Shown here: positions 48,514-57,376 of the stretch, piece after piece
Numbering within the stretch: position 1 is the first letter of the stretch
Layout of the letters: every line of letters starts with the position of its first letter
Source of the DNA: Turneriella sp942492915
Lineage (GTDB): Bacteria; Spirochaetota; Leptospiria; Turneriellales; Turneriellaceae
Assembly (NCBI GenBank): GCA_942492915.1
Contig: OW818662.1
Coordinates: 2,108,001-2,172,000 of the forward strand
DNA length: 64,000 nucleotides
Reading direction: 5' to 3'
Notes under the pieces: model-generated
The model's database searches: none
Told to the model about the DNA's origin: nothing
The model's input: the letters and a program-made list of their open reading frames with translations, nothing else
Program-made: the position numbers and the translations under genes

Positions 48514-49214
48514 AAATAAAGCACCTTGCCCTTTTACTGGCGTTCGCCTTTGCCGCGTGCAAAGAGAAATCAGCACCCCGCACGCATCTAAATATTCCCC
48601 TGAACCAGAAGATTGACGCCCTGCTTAAAGAGGCCAACGCAGCGATCGACGACAACAAGAAAGCCGCGCTTTTCGGCGAAGCCGCCGAATTACTTATCGA
48701 TAAAGGTGATCTGCGTGCCGCCATGAATGCAGCACGGCAGGGTGAGCGGGCTAACCCAACGCAGAAACAATGCCTTACCTCGATCGCTGAAATTCAGCTC
48801 AGCGAGGGCAAAATCACAGAATCAGCGCAGACGATAAAAGACGCATTGCAACGCCACCCTAAACACGCAAGGGCGCATTATGCGCAGGGTAACCTGCTGG
48901 CGAGCCGAGGTGACCTGACCGGTGCGCTCAAGAGTTATGCAACCGCTGAGCGTGAAAAATTCGAAGACCCGCGATTGTTGGTAAATATGGGTGCCGTGAG
49001 CCTGCGTGCGAAAAAGAGCCGTGACGCGCTCAAAGTTTACGAACGCGCAATCGCCAAATACCCCGATCTTGCCGAAGCGTATCTCGGTGCCGGTATCGCA
49101 GCGCAGAAAGAGAAGAAAAACAAGGATGCAAAAAAGCACTTTGAGAAATATGTTGCTCTGGCGCCGAATTCATCAGAAGCCGGTCGCGTAAGAACCTGGC
49201 TCAAATCTCTGTAA
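48510..49214 (+). CDS. TPR-repeat lipoprotein
   Basis: 234 residues. Lipoprotein signal KHLALLLAFAFAACKEK (Cys about 17). Four or five tetratricopeptide-like repeats follow (NKKAALFGEAAELLIDKGDL, CLTSIAEIQLSEGKITESAQ, ARAHYAQGNLLASRGDLTGA, LAEAYLGAGIAAQKEKKNKD), ending in a KKHFEKYVALAPNS repeat. It is likely an envelope-anchored scaffold for protein contacts. Translationally coupled to the upstream TetR regulator. Confidence 0.85.
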   Translation: MKIKHLALLLAFAFAACKEKSAPRTHLNIPLNQKIDALLKEANAAIDDNKKAALFGEAAELLIDKGDLRAAMNAARQGERANPTQKQCLTSIAEIQLSEGKITESAQTIKDALQRHPKHARAHYAQGNLLASRGDLTGALKSYATAEREKFEDPRLLVNMGAVSLRAKKSRDALKVYERAIAKYPDLAEAYLGAGIAAQKEKKNKDAKKHFEKYVALAPNSSEAGRVRTWLKSL

Positions 49215-49259
49215 TCTGGTTTTCTGCGCTGCTTGCGCATTTTTCGGGCGCGGGGCAGC

Positions 49260-49763
49260 CTAAATCATCATCGGCAGTCGGTGTGTTTTGCCGCTGACTG
49301 AAAACATGTCACCCGACTGCTTATAGCGCTTTAAGAGAAAATTGGTACTCGTGTGGTTCACGCCCTCGATCGTTGCGAGCTTGTCCGCGACGAAGAAGGC
49401 AACATCCCTTAACGATGGACCATCCACCTCAACAAGAAGATCGAACGAACCCGAAACCAACAGGCATGTACGCACCTCGGGAAATGCCGAAACGCGCCTT
49501 GCCACCTCATCATAACCCTGGCCCTGCGCCGGAGTGACTTTTACCTGTATCACCGCATTCACACCGCTGCTTTCAATTTTTTCCCAGTTGATGATCGCAC
49601 GGTATTTTAGTATGATACCCGAAACCTCTAGCTCGGTACGAATTTCTGCGATTCGTGCCGCGTCGCCACCGACAAGAGCTGCCAGGTCTTTGTCGCTCAG
49701 CAGCGCGTTTTCTGAAAGCGCATTCAAAATCTTGAGTTCTTCGGTTGCGAGCGTCTTCAACAT
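49260..49763 (-). CDS. Lrp/AsnC-family regulator
   Basis: 167 residues from the ATG at 49763 (MLKTLATEELKILNALSEN); an upstream in-frame ATG lacks homology. The N-terminal winged helix (LSDKDLAALVGGDAARIAEI) is followed by the RAM/Lrp effector domain (VNAVIQVKVTPAQGQGYDEV, VRTCLLVSGSFDLLVEVDG). These proteins respond to amino acids. Convergent with the TPR lipoprotein gene; no obvious target next door. Confidence 0.85.
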   Translation of the reverse strand: MLKTLATEELKILNALSENALLSDKDLAALVGGDAARIAEIRTELEVSGIILKYRAIINWEKIESSGVNAVIQVKVTPAQGQGYDEVARRVSAFPEVRTCLLVSGSFDLLVEVDGPSLRDVAFFVADKLATIEGVNHTSTNFLLKRYKQSGDMFSVSGKTHRLPMMI

Positions 49764-49875
49764 GGCCTGAACACACAGTAAGCGGCCACGGGAGGTCAAT
49801 TATTTAAGCATTTGCCGGCACTGACCGCGCTTAAAACGTTGACGCCATGTGTAGAAAATAGTTTTAGACGATAAC

Positions 49876-50160
49876 ATGAGAGAAAAAGTCTATTGCGCAA
49901 ACTGTGAGCATTGCCACGTCGTGCGCGTTTTTGAAGCAGACGCGAGCAAATACGTTCTGCGCGTCAAGTGCTCGAAGAAGCGCTGGGCGAAACGATCGGG
50001 CGAAGAGAAGCAATACAAGTATTTTACCGTTGCGCGCCGCGTCGTATCAGATTGCCCTGACTATTCTCCTATGGGTGATCCGAATCCCTTTATCAAAAAC
50101 CTTCGCCGCGAACTGCCGGTGAAAGACGAAATTTATACGCTGAAAGAATCAGAAGCGTGA
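49876..50160 (+). CDS. Small Cys-rich protein, possible zinc ribbon
   Basis: 94 residues. An N-terminal CANCEHCHVV pattern plus later Cys residues (VKCSKKRW, VSDCPDYS) could form a zinc site. Otherwise basic and probably cytoplasmic. Leptospirales genomes carry small proteins of this sort with a CxxCxxC head, but I cannot name a family. It ends just before the hairpin at 50167-50198. Confidence 0.6.
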   Translation: MREKVYCANCEHCHVVRVFEADASKYVLRVKCSKKRWAKRSGEEKQYKYFTVARRVVSDCPDYSPMGDPNPFIKNLRRELPVKDEIYTLKESEA

Positions 50161-50166
50161 TTAATT

Positions 50167-50198
50167 GCTGGTCACGCGGCCCTACCGCGCTGACCAGC
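50167..50198 (+). terminator. Hairpin after the Cys-rich gene
   Basis: Outer arms GCTGGTCA and TGACCAGC with an inner GC-rich helix (CGCGG and CCGCG, one bulged C) around CCCTA. It lies 6 bp after the stop and 8 bp before the next start. There is no T run, so it may act as a stabiliser or attenuator. Confidence 0.45.
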
Positions 50199-50206
50199 TA
50201 AGAATT

Positions 50207-50668
50207 ATGACCCGACCATTCAAAATACTCGGTGTTCAACAGATAGCCGTAGGTGCACCTGACAAGGCGGGCCTGAGACGCCTTTGGGTAGATACCCTGG
50301 GGCTGACTGCTAAATCTACCTTTGTGAGCGAAAAAGAGAATGTAGACGAAGACATTCTCGAAATTGGCCACGGTGCACACGCAGTCGAAGTCGATATCAT
50401 GCAGCCGATCGACCCTGCAAAGAAGCCAAAAGTCGACGATCCGGCGCTTAATCATATTGGGCTGTGGGTCGACGACCTGAAAGCAGCCGTCGAATGGCTT
50501 ACGGTGAAAGGTATGCGCTTCACTCCTGGCGGCATTCGCAAAGGCGCTGCCGGCCATGACGTGTGCTTTATACACCCTAAAGGTAACGAAGAATTTCCGC
50601 TGTGCGGCGAAGGCGTTCTCATTGAGCTGATTCAGGCTCCCGCCGAGGTTCGTCAGGCCTTGGGCTGA
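50207..50668 (+). CDS. VOC-family (glyoxalase/methylmalonyl-CoA epimerase-like) protein
   Basis: 153 residues from the ATG at 50207. Two VOC half-domains: ILGVQQIAVGAPDKAGLRRL and LNHIGLWVDDLKAAVEWLTV. The metal ligands are His of LNHIGLWV and Glu of VLIELIQAP, while the usual first His is Gln (VQQIAVGA), so the metal site is altered. It may act as a lactoylglutathione lyase-like or epimerase-like enzyme. The exact substrate is unknown. Confidence 0.75.
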   Translation: MTRPFKILGVQQIAVGAPDKAGLRRLWVDTLGLTAKSTFVSEKENVDEDILEIGHGAHAVEVDIMQPIDPAKKPKVDDPALNHIGLWVDDLKAAVEWLTVKGMRFTPGGIRKGAAGHDVCFIHPKGNEEFPLCGEGVLIELIQAPAEVRQALG

Positions 50669-50723
50669 ATTAAACACAGAAAATAAAAAAAAAGCGCGAC
50701 CTTTTTTGTCATCGCGCCGTCAT

Positions 50724-51257
50724 ATGGCATCTCTGGTCACCCATCCCATAGTACCGCTGAGCATCGCGCTCGCAGCAGGCTCGAAGGCGATTCCCTATAA
50801 ACTGATGCTATTGGGCGTCATCTTCAGCATGCTGCCCGATGCGGATGTCATCGCGTTCCGATTCGGCATCCCTTACGGACACATGCTCGGCCATCGCGGC
50901 CTCAGCCATTCGCTGCTCTTCGCGTTTATGCTCGCCGCTCTTTGCACCCGGCTACCGGCGTTTCGCGCGCATCGCATTCGTACCCTGCTATATCTTTTCG
51001 TCGCCGCGGCGTCGCACGGCATTCTCGACGCCATGACGACCGGGGGCAAAGGTGTGGGTTTCTTTATTCCCTTAACCGCGGAACGCTATTTTTTTACTTT
51101 TCGACCGATCGAAGTGAGCCCGTTGACGGCACGCGAATTTTTTACCGCCCGCGGCCGAGAGATTTTCACATCAGAATTACAATTCGTATGGTTGCCGTCT
51201 GCTCTGGTTGTGTTGGGCGGCTGGTCAGCGAGACAACTGTTCAGAGGCCGCGCTTGA
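50724..51257 (+). CDS. Membrane-bound metal-dependent hydrolase (YdjM/DUF457-like)
   Basis: 177 residues from the ATG at 50724. Typical short histidine/aspartate motifs in a membrane protein: VTHPIVPLSIALA, the SMLPDADVIAFRFGIPYGHMLGHRGLSHSLL segment (read as DADVIA, GHRGLSHS) and ASHGILDAMTTGGKG. About four membrane helices. The family (LexA-regulated YdjM in E. coli) is thought to hydrolyse phospholipid-like substrates. Its 3' end overlaps the convergent COG3014-like gene by 17 bp. Confidence 0.85.
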   Translation: MASLVTHPIVPLSIALAAGSKAIPYKLMLLGVIFSMLPDADVIAFRFGIPYGHMLGHRGLSHSLLFAFMLAALCTRLPAFRAHRIRTLLYLFVAAASHGILDAMTTGGKGVGFFIPLTAERYFFTFRPIEVSPLTAREFFTARGREIFTSELQFVWLPSALVVLGGWSARQLFRGRA

Positions 51258-52632
51258 AAGCCCTCAGGGACACGAAGCTCTTCTTGCCCGGTTTGATCTC
51301 GATCGCTTCTGTACCGCTGCCATAGACGACATAGCCTGTTGACGCAGCAGGCAGCCGCAGGTCGTATTTGCCCACGGGCAGCCAAATTCGCAGCGCGGCA
51401 AAACCTGCAGGCAACGTATGCCAGCTTCTGAGGTCGGCTTTCACGGTAGCGGCGACAGCGCCACCCGCGCCCAGACCAACCGCCAGACCACCAAGTGCGC
51501 CGGCGATTCCATCGTTATTCTTGCGTATCTGCCTCGCCAATGCATCGGCCGCGACCGCCGCTACGACAATCTTTGTGGCAAGCGAAGCGACGTTCTTATT
51601 GATATAAGAAGAATAGTTGTCATTGAAATTTTTTTGCGCCATCAGATCAAAATGAGTGAGAGTTATCGCACCCGGCAGCTCGACGGCCGCGATGCCAAGC
51701 GGCGGCACCCCCGAATTGTCGCGCACGTCGTAGCGAGGTATCGGGTTTTCGGCGGTGCCCAGCATCGCAATAACTCCGGCCGTCGAAAGGCCTTTGCCCT
51801 GCGATAAGATCGCCACGTCGATCGCGATGCGCAGCGCAAGCGCAAACTCCCGATCGTTCATCAGATTGCCGCGGCTTGCCCTGACTGCCGCTTTGCCGGT
51901 CTGTACCAGCAAGACCAGTTCGCCCGTATCTTTTGCCGCAGGTGTGCGCACACCGGTCTGGAACACCGAATATTTGTGCGCAGAATATTTTGCCATTTCA
52001 CCGGCATCACGCGCATGGCTTGCAAGCGCATAGCGCTCTCGCGCAAGCCACTCTGTATCGGCGCCGAACATTTCGAGATTTTTATACTGCACGCGAGCGT
52101 CGTTGTACTGCTTCAGCTCTTCAGAAATAAGCGCGTCGAGATAGCGCGCGATCAAGACCTGTTTGTAAGCTGCATCCTCATATTTCATGTCTTTGAGGTC
52201 GGCGTCTAACTTGCGCAGCGTGCGTTTTGCACCTGCGAGGTCGCCGAGCAGTGTCTGGTTCAGCGCGAGGTAATATTTTATGAGAACACGTTCGAAATTT
52301 TCACCTTGAAATGCTGACTCACGGTCGCTGAGCAGAAAACTCGCCACCGAACCCGAAATGCTGGCCTTGATCTCTTCTGCCATTTCGTCGGCGCGCAAGA
52401 GTATTTCGTTGCTCGTTTTGAAATCCCCTTTCGAATGGTAGACGACGCCTGCTTCCATGTAATAGAGCAGGCGATCTTTGCTGCTGGAATCCTGCGCGAG
52501 CGGAGTAATGCGCTGTACGGCGGTGTCGATGTCGCCGGTGAAAAAAGCCTCTTCAGCCGCGCGGATCTTCTTTGCGTATGAGCCCGAGCAGCTGAATAAC
52601 CACAATATCTGCGCGAGGGCGAACGCCCTCAT
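51241..52632 (-). CDS. COG3014-like lipoprotein
   Basis: 463 residues from the ATG at 52632 (RAFALAQILWLFSCSGSYA, lipobox Cys about 14); an earlier ATG is possible. The N-terminal half has TPR-like helices (EAFFTGDIDTAVQRITPLAQ, YYMEAGVVYHSKGDFKTSNE). The C-terminal half contains a Gly/Ala-rich membrane-like stretch (GIAGALGGLAVGLGAGGAVA) and ends with a PEGA-like beta module (LPVGKYDLRLPAASTGYVVY). COG3014 proteins are usually next to an LpoB-type activator, as here. Together they probably work at the peptidoglycan synthesis machinery. Confidence 0.75.
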   Translation of the reverse strand: MRAFALAQILWLFSCSGSYAKKIRAAEEAFFTGDIDTAVQRITPLAQDSSSKDRLLYYMEAGVVYHSKGDFKTSNEILLRADEMAEEIKASISGSVASFLLSDRESAFQGENFERVLIKYYLALNQTLLGDLAGAKRTLRKLDADLKDMKYEDAAYKQVLIARYLDALISEELKQYNDARVQYKNLEMFGADTEWLARERYALASHARDAGEMAKYSAHKYSVFQTGVRTPAAKDTGELVLLVQTGKAAVRASRGNLMNDREFALALRIAIDVAILSQGKGLSTAGVIAMLGTAENPIPRYDVRDNSGVPPLGIAAVELPGAITLTHFDLMAQKNFNDNYSSYINKNVASLATKIVVAAVAADALARQIRKNNDGIAGALGGLAVGLGAGGAVAATVKADLRSWHTLPAGFAALRIWLPVGKYDLRLPAASTGYVVYGSGTEAIEIKPGKKSFVSLRAFKRGL

Positions 52633-52646
52633 GCAAATATTGCTGA

Positions 52647-53231
52647 TCACCATCCAACGCCGCCCTTCTGGTTACGTGGCTTCTTGCGATAGATCACCTG
52701 GTCACTGAATACCACCAGCTGTGTCTCGACCGAACGCATTTCAAAATTCAGAATCTGCTCAACAATGCGGTCTCCGCCGCTTTTAAAGATGTTCTCGTGA
52801 ATTTCAGCCTGTATAAAAAAGTTCGGGCTGCGCATCTTACCGGCAGAAATTCCGTTTGCGGTCGCGCCCGTCTGGCTGAACGCAATTTCAGAAAGGGCCT
52901 TCGAGCGGTCTTCAACGCGCACGGTATAAATTTTAGCGGTCAGCAGATCGTTTACAACCCGGTTGTCAAAAACATTCACAGGTAACTGCTCAGAGGTGTC
53001 GTTTTTTGTGGGCAAGAAGGCGACGAAGATGCCATCAGCGGGCCGATTCGCCTGAAAGTGCGCCTGTACCTTTTTGGCCATACTCTGCGCTGCCTTTTCC
53101 AACTCCCCTCGAGTGAGCTCGCCCGAATCTGCGGTCAAATCTTCATTGGCATCGAGCCTTTTTGTTGTGCTGCTGCAGGCAGTGACGGACAAAATGCCCA
53201 CCAACGCAAGGCTTTTCCATACGGTGATCAT
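52647..53231 (-). CDS. LpoB-like penicillin-binding-protein activator lipoprotein
   Basis: 194 residues with a lipobox (LALVGILSVTACSS, Cys about 19). The core resembles LpoB: GIFVAFLPTKNDTSEQLPVN, VFDNRVVNDLLTAKIYTVRV, and SPNFFIQAEIHENIFKSGGD, ending with EMRSVETQLVVFSDQVIY. LpoB lipoproteins reach from the outer membrane through peptidoglycan to stimulate class A PBPs. It precedes the COG3014-like gene by 14 bp, a pairing seen in several diderm phyla. Confidence 0.75.
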   Translation of the reverse strand: MITVWKSLALVGILSVTACSSTTKRLDANEDLTADSGELTRGELEKAAQSMAKKVQAHFQANRPADGIFVAFLPTKNDTSEQLPVNVFDNRVVNDLLTAKIYTVRVEDRSKALSEIAFSQTGATANGISAGKMRSPNFFIQAEIHENIFKSGGDRIVEQILNFEMRSVETQLVVFSDQVIYRKKPRNQKGGVGW

Positions 53232-53334
53232 AGGCCCAGTCCCGCCTGAGCGCTAATTGCGGCAATCACTAATGGATCTGCCGCCGATGCGTATAATAAT
53301 TGCCAAAACAAGGGTAAAGGTAAAGTTAGTAAAC

Positions 53335-53982
53335 ATGGAGTTTATTGTTTCAGCGATCGATGTCGTCTTGCATCTCGAGCTTTATCTCGATGCCTGGTCG
53401 CTACAATATGGTGTATGGATGTATGCTATCCTGTTTGCCGTGATTTTCGCAGAAACCGGGCTGGTCGTTACGCCGTTCTTGCCAGGTGATTCGCTGCTAT
53501 TCGCAGTAGGAGCTCTCGCCGCACGGGACACTCTTTCGCTGCCAGTCATTCTCGTCAGTTTATCCGTGGCGGCAATCGTGGGCGACACCCTGAACTATGC
53601 TGTGGGGCGTTATCTGGGGCATTTTGTCACCCGGCGCTTCTCGCGCATCGTGAAGCCCGAATACCTGCAAAAAACACATGACTTTTACGAAAAATACGGC
53701 AACAAGACGATAGTGCTCGCACGTTTCGTACCCATCGTGCGCACTCTTGCCCCCTTCGTGGCAGGCATCGCTGAAATGCGCTATCGCGATTTCGCACTTT
53801 TTAATATTGTGGGTGGTATCTTCTGGATCACCTCAATGACGCTTGCAGGTTTTGCGTTCGGCAATCTAGAGATTATTCGTAAACACTTCAGCCTGGTCGT
53901 GGTTGGTATTGTATTTCTTTCTGTGCTGCCGATGGTGATTGAATACCTGCGCCACAGACGTAAAACGAAGGCAGCTGCATGA
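53335..53982 (+). CDS. DedA-family membrane protein
   Basis: 215 residues from the ATG at 53335. Signature segments: VIFAETGLVVTPFLPGDSLLF, VGDTLNYAVGRYLG, FYEKYGNKTIVLARFVPIVRTLAPFVAG and GGIFWITSMTLAGFAFGN, including the essential acidic and arginine residues of the family. DedA proteins are lipid scramblase/flippase-like carriers, for example of undecaprenyl phosphate. Its stop overlaps a TetR gene by 4 bp, suggesting the regulator controls it. Confidence 0.92.
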   Translation: MEFIVSAIDVVLHLELYLDAWSLQYGVWMYAILFAVIFAETGLVVTPFLPGDSLLFAVGALAARDTLSLPVILVSLSVAAIVGDTLNYAVGRYLGHFVTRRFSRIVKPEYLQKTHDFYEKYGNKTIVLARFVPIVRTLAPFVAGIAEMRYRDFALFNIVGGIFWITSMTLAGFAFGNLEIIRKHFSLVVVGIVFLSVLPMVIEYLRHRRKTKAAA

Positions 53983-54617
53983 AAAAATCACAGCAACGGC
54001 TAAAGACGCACCGCGCCCTGATGGTGGCAGCCATCAAGCTGATGAGCGACGACCGCAGTTTTTCGAGCATCAGCCTCAGAGAGGTAACGCGCGAAGCGGG
54101 CGTCGTGCCCGCAACCTTCTACCGGCATTTTAATGAAATGGAAGACCTCGCCGTCGAACTCGTCGAATATTGCTTTCGCCCGATGGAAAATCTCGTGACG
54201 GGTGTGCGTGCGCGCCGTCTGACGGCGCGCCAGCTCGTTTATGAATCGGTGGGCACCTTTTTGCGCTTTGCACGCCGCCACCGCAGATATTTTCTGTTTC
54301 TCACCAAAGAGCGCTTCGGTGGGCGGGCGCGGGTACGCGCCCGCATTCGCGAAGAGATACACGCAATGGCAATGATCTTAGGGCACGACCTCATCGGTTT
54401 GCCCGAATGGCAGGGCGTGCCCATCAGCATTGGCCAGGAAGTAGCCCAGCTGATCATGGACCAGATGATGCTGATGCTCGACGAAGTTCTCGATCTTGCG
54501 CCCGGTCAAAACAAAGAAGAAGTGAAGGTTATAGCAAGGGCACGCAAGCGTGTCTGGATTCTGCTTCGGGGTGGACTATCGTACCACGAGCGGCGCAATC
54601 GAAACGCGCCGAAATAA
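53979..54617 (+). CDS. TetR-family regulator coupled to dedA
   Basis: 212 residues. The HTH is FSSISLREVTREAGVVPATF followed by YRHFNEMEDLAVELVEY. The long C-terminal helical domain (FVLF-rich: FGGRARVRARIREEIHAMAM) resembles the FabR/YbiH-like subgroup that senses membrane lipid state. The start codon overlaps the dedA stop (ATGA). It converges with atpC. Confidence 0.88.
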   Translation: MKKSQQRLKTHRALMVAAIKLMSDDRSFSSISLREVTREAGVVPATFYRHFNEMEDLAVELVEYCFRPMENLVTGVRARRLTARQLVYESVGTFLRFARRHRRYFLFLTKERFGGRARVRARIREEIHAMAMILGHDLIGLPEWQGVPISIGQEVAQLIMDQMMLMLDEVLDLAPGQNKEEVKVIARARKRVWILLRGGLSYHERRNRNAPK

Positions 54618-54630
54618 AATAATCGCGAGT

Positions 54631-55047
54631 TTAAAGTGCGGAGTGCGCTGATGCAACCCGCGCGCGCACACGGCGGAGCAAAATATCATGCTGCTTTTTT
54701 GCGTATTGCACGGCGTTTTCAGTTGTGCGGATGAGCGCTTCTTGCAGCGCGGCCTGCTCAACATCAGCCTTCAGTTCTTTCGGAACAGTTGCCCCTTCGA
54801 CCAGAACGATCACCTGGTTGCCCTTGATCTCTGCAAAACCTGAATCGACGACGTAGAGCTCTTCGCGCTCACCCGTCTGCACATGCACGATTCCCGCTTC
54901 GAGCTCGGCGACCAAATTTGCATGGCCGCGCAGAACCGTGAATGAACCCTTTTTCCCAGGAAGCCCGACAGAAACAGCCGGCTCTTCAAGCAGCTTCTTC
55001 TCCGGTGAATAGATGCTGACGGTCAGTTGCGCGGCTGCGTTTTCCAT
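54631..55047 (-). CDS. atpC: ATP synthase epsilon subunit
   Basis: 138 residues; N-terminal beta sandwich (LTVSIYSPEKKLLEEPAVSV, GLPGKKGSFTVLRGHANLVA) and C-terminal helix pair (VEQAALQEALIRTTENAVQY). It inhibits or regulates rotation. Last gene of the atp operon. No terminator hairpin is obvious between it and the convergent TetR gene. Confidence 0.95.
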   Translation of the reverse strand: MENAAAQLTVSIYSPEKKLLEEPAVSVGLPGKKGSFTVLRGHANLVAELEAGIVHVQTGEREELYVVDSGFAEIKGNQVIVLVEGATVPKELKADVEQAALQEALIRTTENAVQYAKKQHDILLRRVRARVASAHSAL

Positions 55048-55083
55048 TGTATATCCCGTGAATCTCTTGCTCGGTCGCGGGGT

Positions 55084-56475
55084 TTAGCCCAGCGCCTTTG
55101 CTCTCTCGACGACCTCTTCGATCGCACCGCACATATAGAAAGCCTGTTCAGGGTATTTGTCATACTTGCCAGAAAGCAGTTCTTCAAACGAACGAATGGT
55201 GTCTTCGAGTTTCACATACTTACCTGGCATGCCAGTGAACTGTTCCGCAACGAAGAACGGCTGAGAAAGAAAGCGCTCGATACGGCGTGCACGACCCACA
55301 AGAATCTTATCGTCTTCTGAAAGTTCATCCATACCGAGAATCGCAATGATATCCTGCAGGTCTTTGTAGCGTTGAAGAATACGCTGTACTTCCCTTGCAA
55401 TACCGTAGTGGCGCTCGCCGACGATTCCGGGAGAAAGCGCGCGGCTTGTTGAAGTAAGCGGATCGACGGCTGGATAGATGCCTTTTTCAGAGATTTTGCG
55501 CGAAAGTACTGTCGATGCGTCAATGTGCGTAAACGCAGTCGCAGGCGCCGGGTCAGTGATGTCATCGGCAGGAACATAAATCGCCTGAACTGACGTAATC
55601 GCGCCCTTTTTTGTCGAGGTAATGCGCTCTTGCAGCTGGCCCATTTCGGTAGCGAGCGTAGGCTGGTAACCCACCGCAGAAGGCATACGACCGAGAAGAG
55701 CTGAGACCTCAGAACCCGCCTGTGTAAAACGAAAGATGTTATCGACGAAGAGCAGAACGTCTGTTCCTGCGAAGTCGCGCAACCATTCAGCCTGCGTCAG
55801 CGCCGTCAGTGCAACGCGCAGACGCGCCCCTGGCGGCTCATTCATCTGGCCAAACACGAGACAGGTTTTGTCAATTACACCCGATTCTTGCATTTCGAGA
55901 TAAAGGTCGGTACCCTCGCGTGTACGTTCACCTACCCCTGCAAAGACCGAATAACCACCGTGTTGTTTCGCGATGTTATTGATGAGCTCTTGAATAATAA
56001 CCGTCTTACCAACGCCGGCGCCACCGAAAAGACCTGTCTTGCCGCCACGAATATACGGTTCGAGCAGGTCAATGACCTTAATGCCGGTTTCAAAGATTTG
56101 AGTTTTCGGCTCGATGTCTTCGAATCCGGGTGCTGCACGGTGAATTGGACGACGTTCGTCGACCTGCACAGGGCCGGCTTCGTCAACTGGCTCTCCGAGT
56201 ACGTTAAAAATTCTGCCAAGCGATTTCAGACCTACGGGAATCGAAATTGGCGCGCCGGTGTCGACGATGTCTTGACCACGGGCCACACCATCGGTCGAAC
56301 CCAGTGCAACTGCTCGCACTGCGCCCCCACCTAGATGCTGCTGCACTTCGCAGACCAGCTTTTGGCCCTGGACCTGCAATTCGAGCGCATTATAGATCTC
56401 AGGCATTTTGCCTTCAGGAAACTTTGCATCGAGTACTGACCCGATGACCTGACTAACTTTTCCGGTTGATGACAT
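55084..56475 (-). CDS. atpD: ATP synthase beta subunit
   Basis: 463 residues. Walker A is GGAGVGKTVIIQELI, the catalytic Glu lies in GERTREGTDLYLEM, Walker B ends in LLFVDNIFRF, and the DELSEED-type segment reads DELSEDDK. It is the catalytic subunit of F1. Preceded by atpG with 10 bp between. Confidence 0.98.
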   Translation of the reverse strand: MSSTGKVSQVIGSVLDAKFPEGKMPEIYNALELQVQGQKLVCEVQQHLGGGAVRAVALGSTDGVARGQDIVDTGAPISIPVGLKSLGRIFNVLGEPVDEAGPVQVDERRPIHRAAPGFEDIEPKTQIFETGIKVIDLLEPYIRGGKTGLFGGAGVGKTVIIQELINNIAKQHGGYSVFAGVGERTREGTDLYLEMQESGVIDKTCLVFGQMNEPPGARLRVALTALTQAEWLRDFAGTDVLLFVDNIFRFTQAGSEVSALLGRMPSAVGYQPTLATEMGQLQERITSTKKGAITSVQAIYVPADDITDPAPATAFTHIDASTVLSRKISEKGIYPAVDPLTSTSRALSPGIVGERHYGIAREVQRILQRYKDLQDIIAILGMDELSEDDKILVGRARRIERFLSQPFFVAEQFTGMPGKYVKLEDTIRSFEELLSGKYDKYPEQAFYMCGAIEEVVERAKALG

Positions 56476-56485
56476 TCATATCTCC

Positions 56486-57352
56486 TTATTGAATTGCAGC
56501 GGCGCCGCCCACGATCTCTGCAATTTCTTGCGTAATCTTGGCCTGACGAACACGGTTATACTGTAGTGTGAGAGCTTTAATCATGTCTGAAGCTGCATCC
56601 GTTGCATTCTTCATTGCAATTCGGCGCGCAATCTGCTCCGACGCGTTTGCATCAAGCAGTGCCTGGTAGAAATTCTGGCATATCGCTTTGGGCAGCAGCG
56701 ATTTCAGAATCGCCTGCGGATCGGGCTCAAACAAGAACGGCAAAGATTGTTTGCCCTGCTCACCTTCAGCAATCTCGACAGGCAAAATAGTTTCAGTGAC
56801 TGGTTTCTGGTTGGCGGCGCTGAAGTACTTCGTATAAATAACGTCAATCTTGTCTACGCTTTCGAGAGCAAATTTCTCCATGTAGTCTTCGGCAAACTGC
56901 TGGGCATCGGCGAAACGTAGCTTGTCGTCAACATGAGTAAAAGAGGCTGCGTAGGGAATCTTCTGGTAATTAAAGAACGTGATTGCCTTCTTTCCGATGA
57001 GGTGAACTACAACTTCAACATTCTGCTTCTTGTACTCTTCCAGCAACTGCACGCCGGCACGCAAAATATTCGCGTTGTACCCGCCGCAGAGTCCACGATT
57101 TGCCGTGACGATCACAACGAGAGCGCGGCGCACGTGCGCGTGTTTACGCAGCAGCGGGTGATCAGCAACTTCGCCCTGCGCAGCCAGAGAGCCAATGAGT
57201 TCGCGGATTTTGTCTGCATAGGGCCGGGAAGCGACTACCTTGTCGACAGCCTTCTTGGCTTTCGCCGTCGACACCAGTTCCATGGTGCGCGTAATCTTCT
57301 TGGTGTTTTGCACCGAGCCGATTCGGTTTCGTATTTCTTTCGAGGTCGCCAT
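56486..57352 (-). CDS. atpG: ATP synthase gamma subunit
   Basis: 288 residues. N-terminal long helix ATSKEIRNRIGSVQNTKKIT and RTMELVSTAKAKKA, the Rossmann-like core (VIVTANRGLCGGYNANIL) and the C-terminal rotor helix ASDMIKALTLQYNRVRQAKI are all canonical. It forms the central stalk turning inside alpha3beta3. Confidence 0.97.
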   Translation of the reverse strand: MATSKEIRNRIGSVQNTKKITRTMELVSTAKAKKAVDKVVASRPYADKIRELIGSLAAQGEVADHPLLRKHAHVRRALVVIVTANRGLCGGYNANILRAGVQLLEEYKKQNVEVVVHLIGKKAITFFNYQKIPYAASFTHVDDKLRFADAQQFAEDYMEKFALESVDKIDVIYTKYFSAANQKPVTETILPVEIAEGEQGKQSLPFLFEPDPQAILKSLLPKAICQNFYQALLDANASEQIARRIAMKNATDAASDMIKALTLQYNRVRQAKITQEIAEIVGGAAAIQ

Positions 57353-57376
57353 GGTTCTTGCGTCAAGCCGTCTTGT

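Noticed and set aside
50690..50717. GCGCGA/TCGCGC hairpin with nine A on the left
   Set aside because: It would be a terminator only for the minus strand, where no gene ends; probably part of the leader of the membrane-hydrolase gene.
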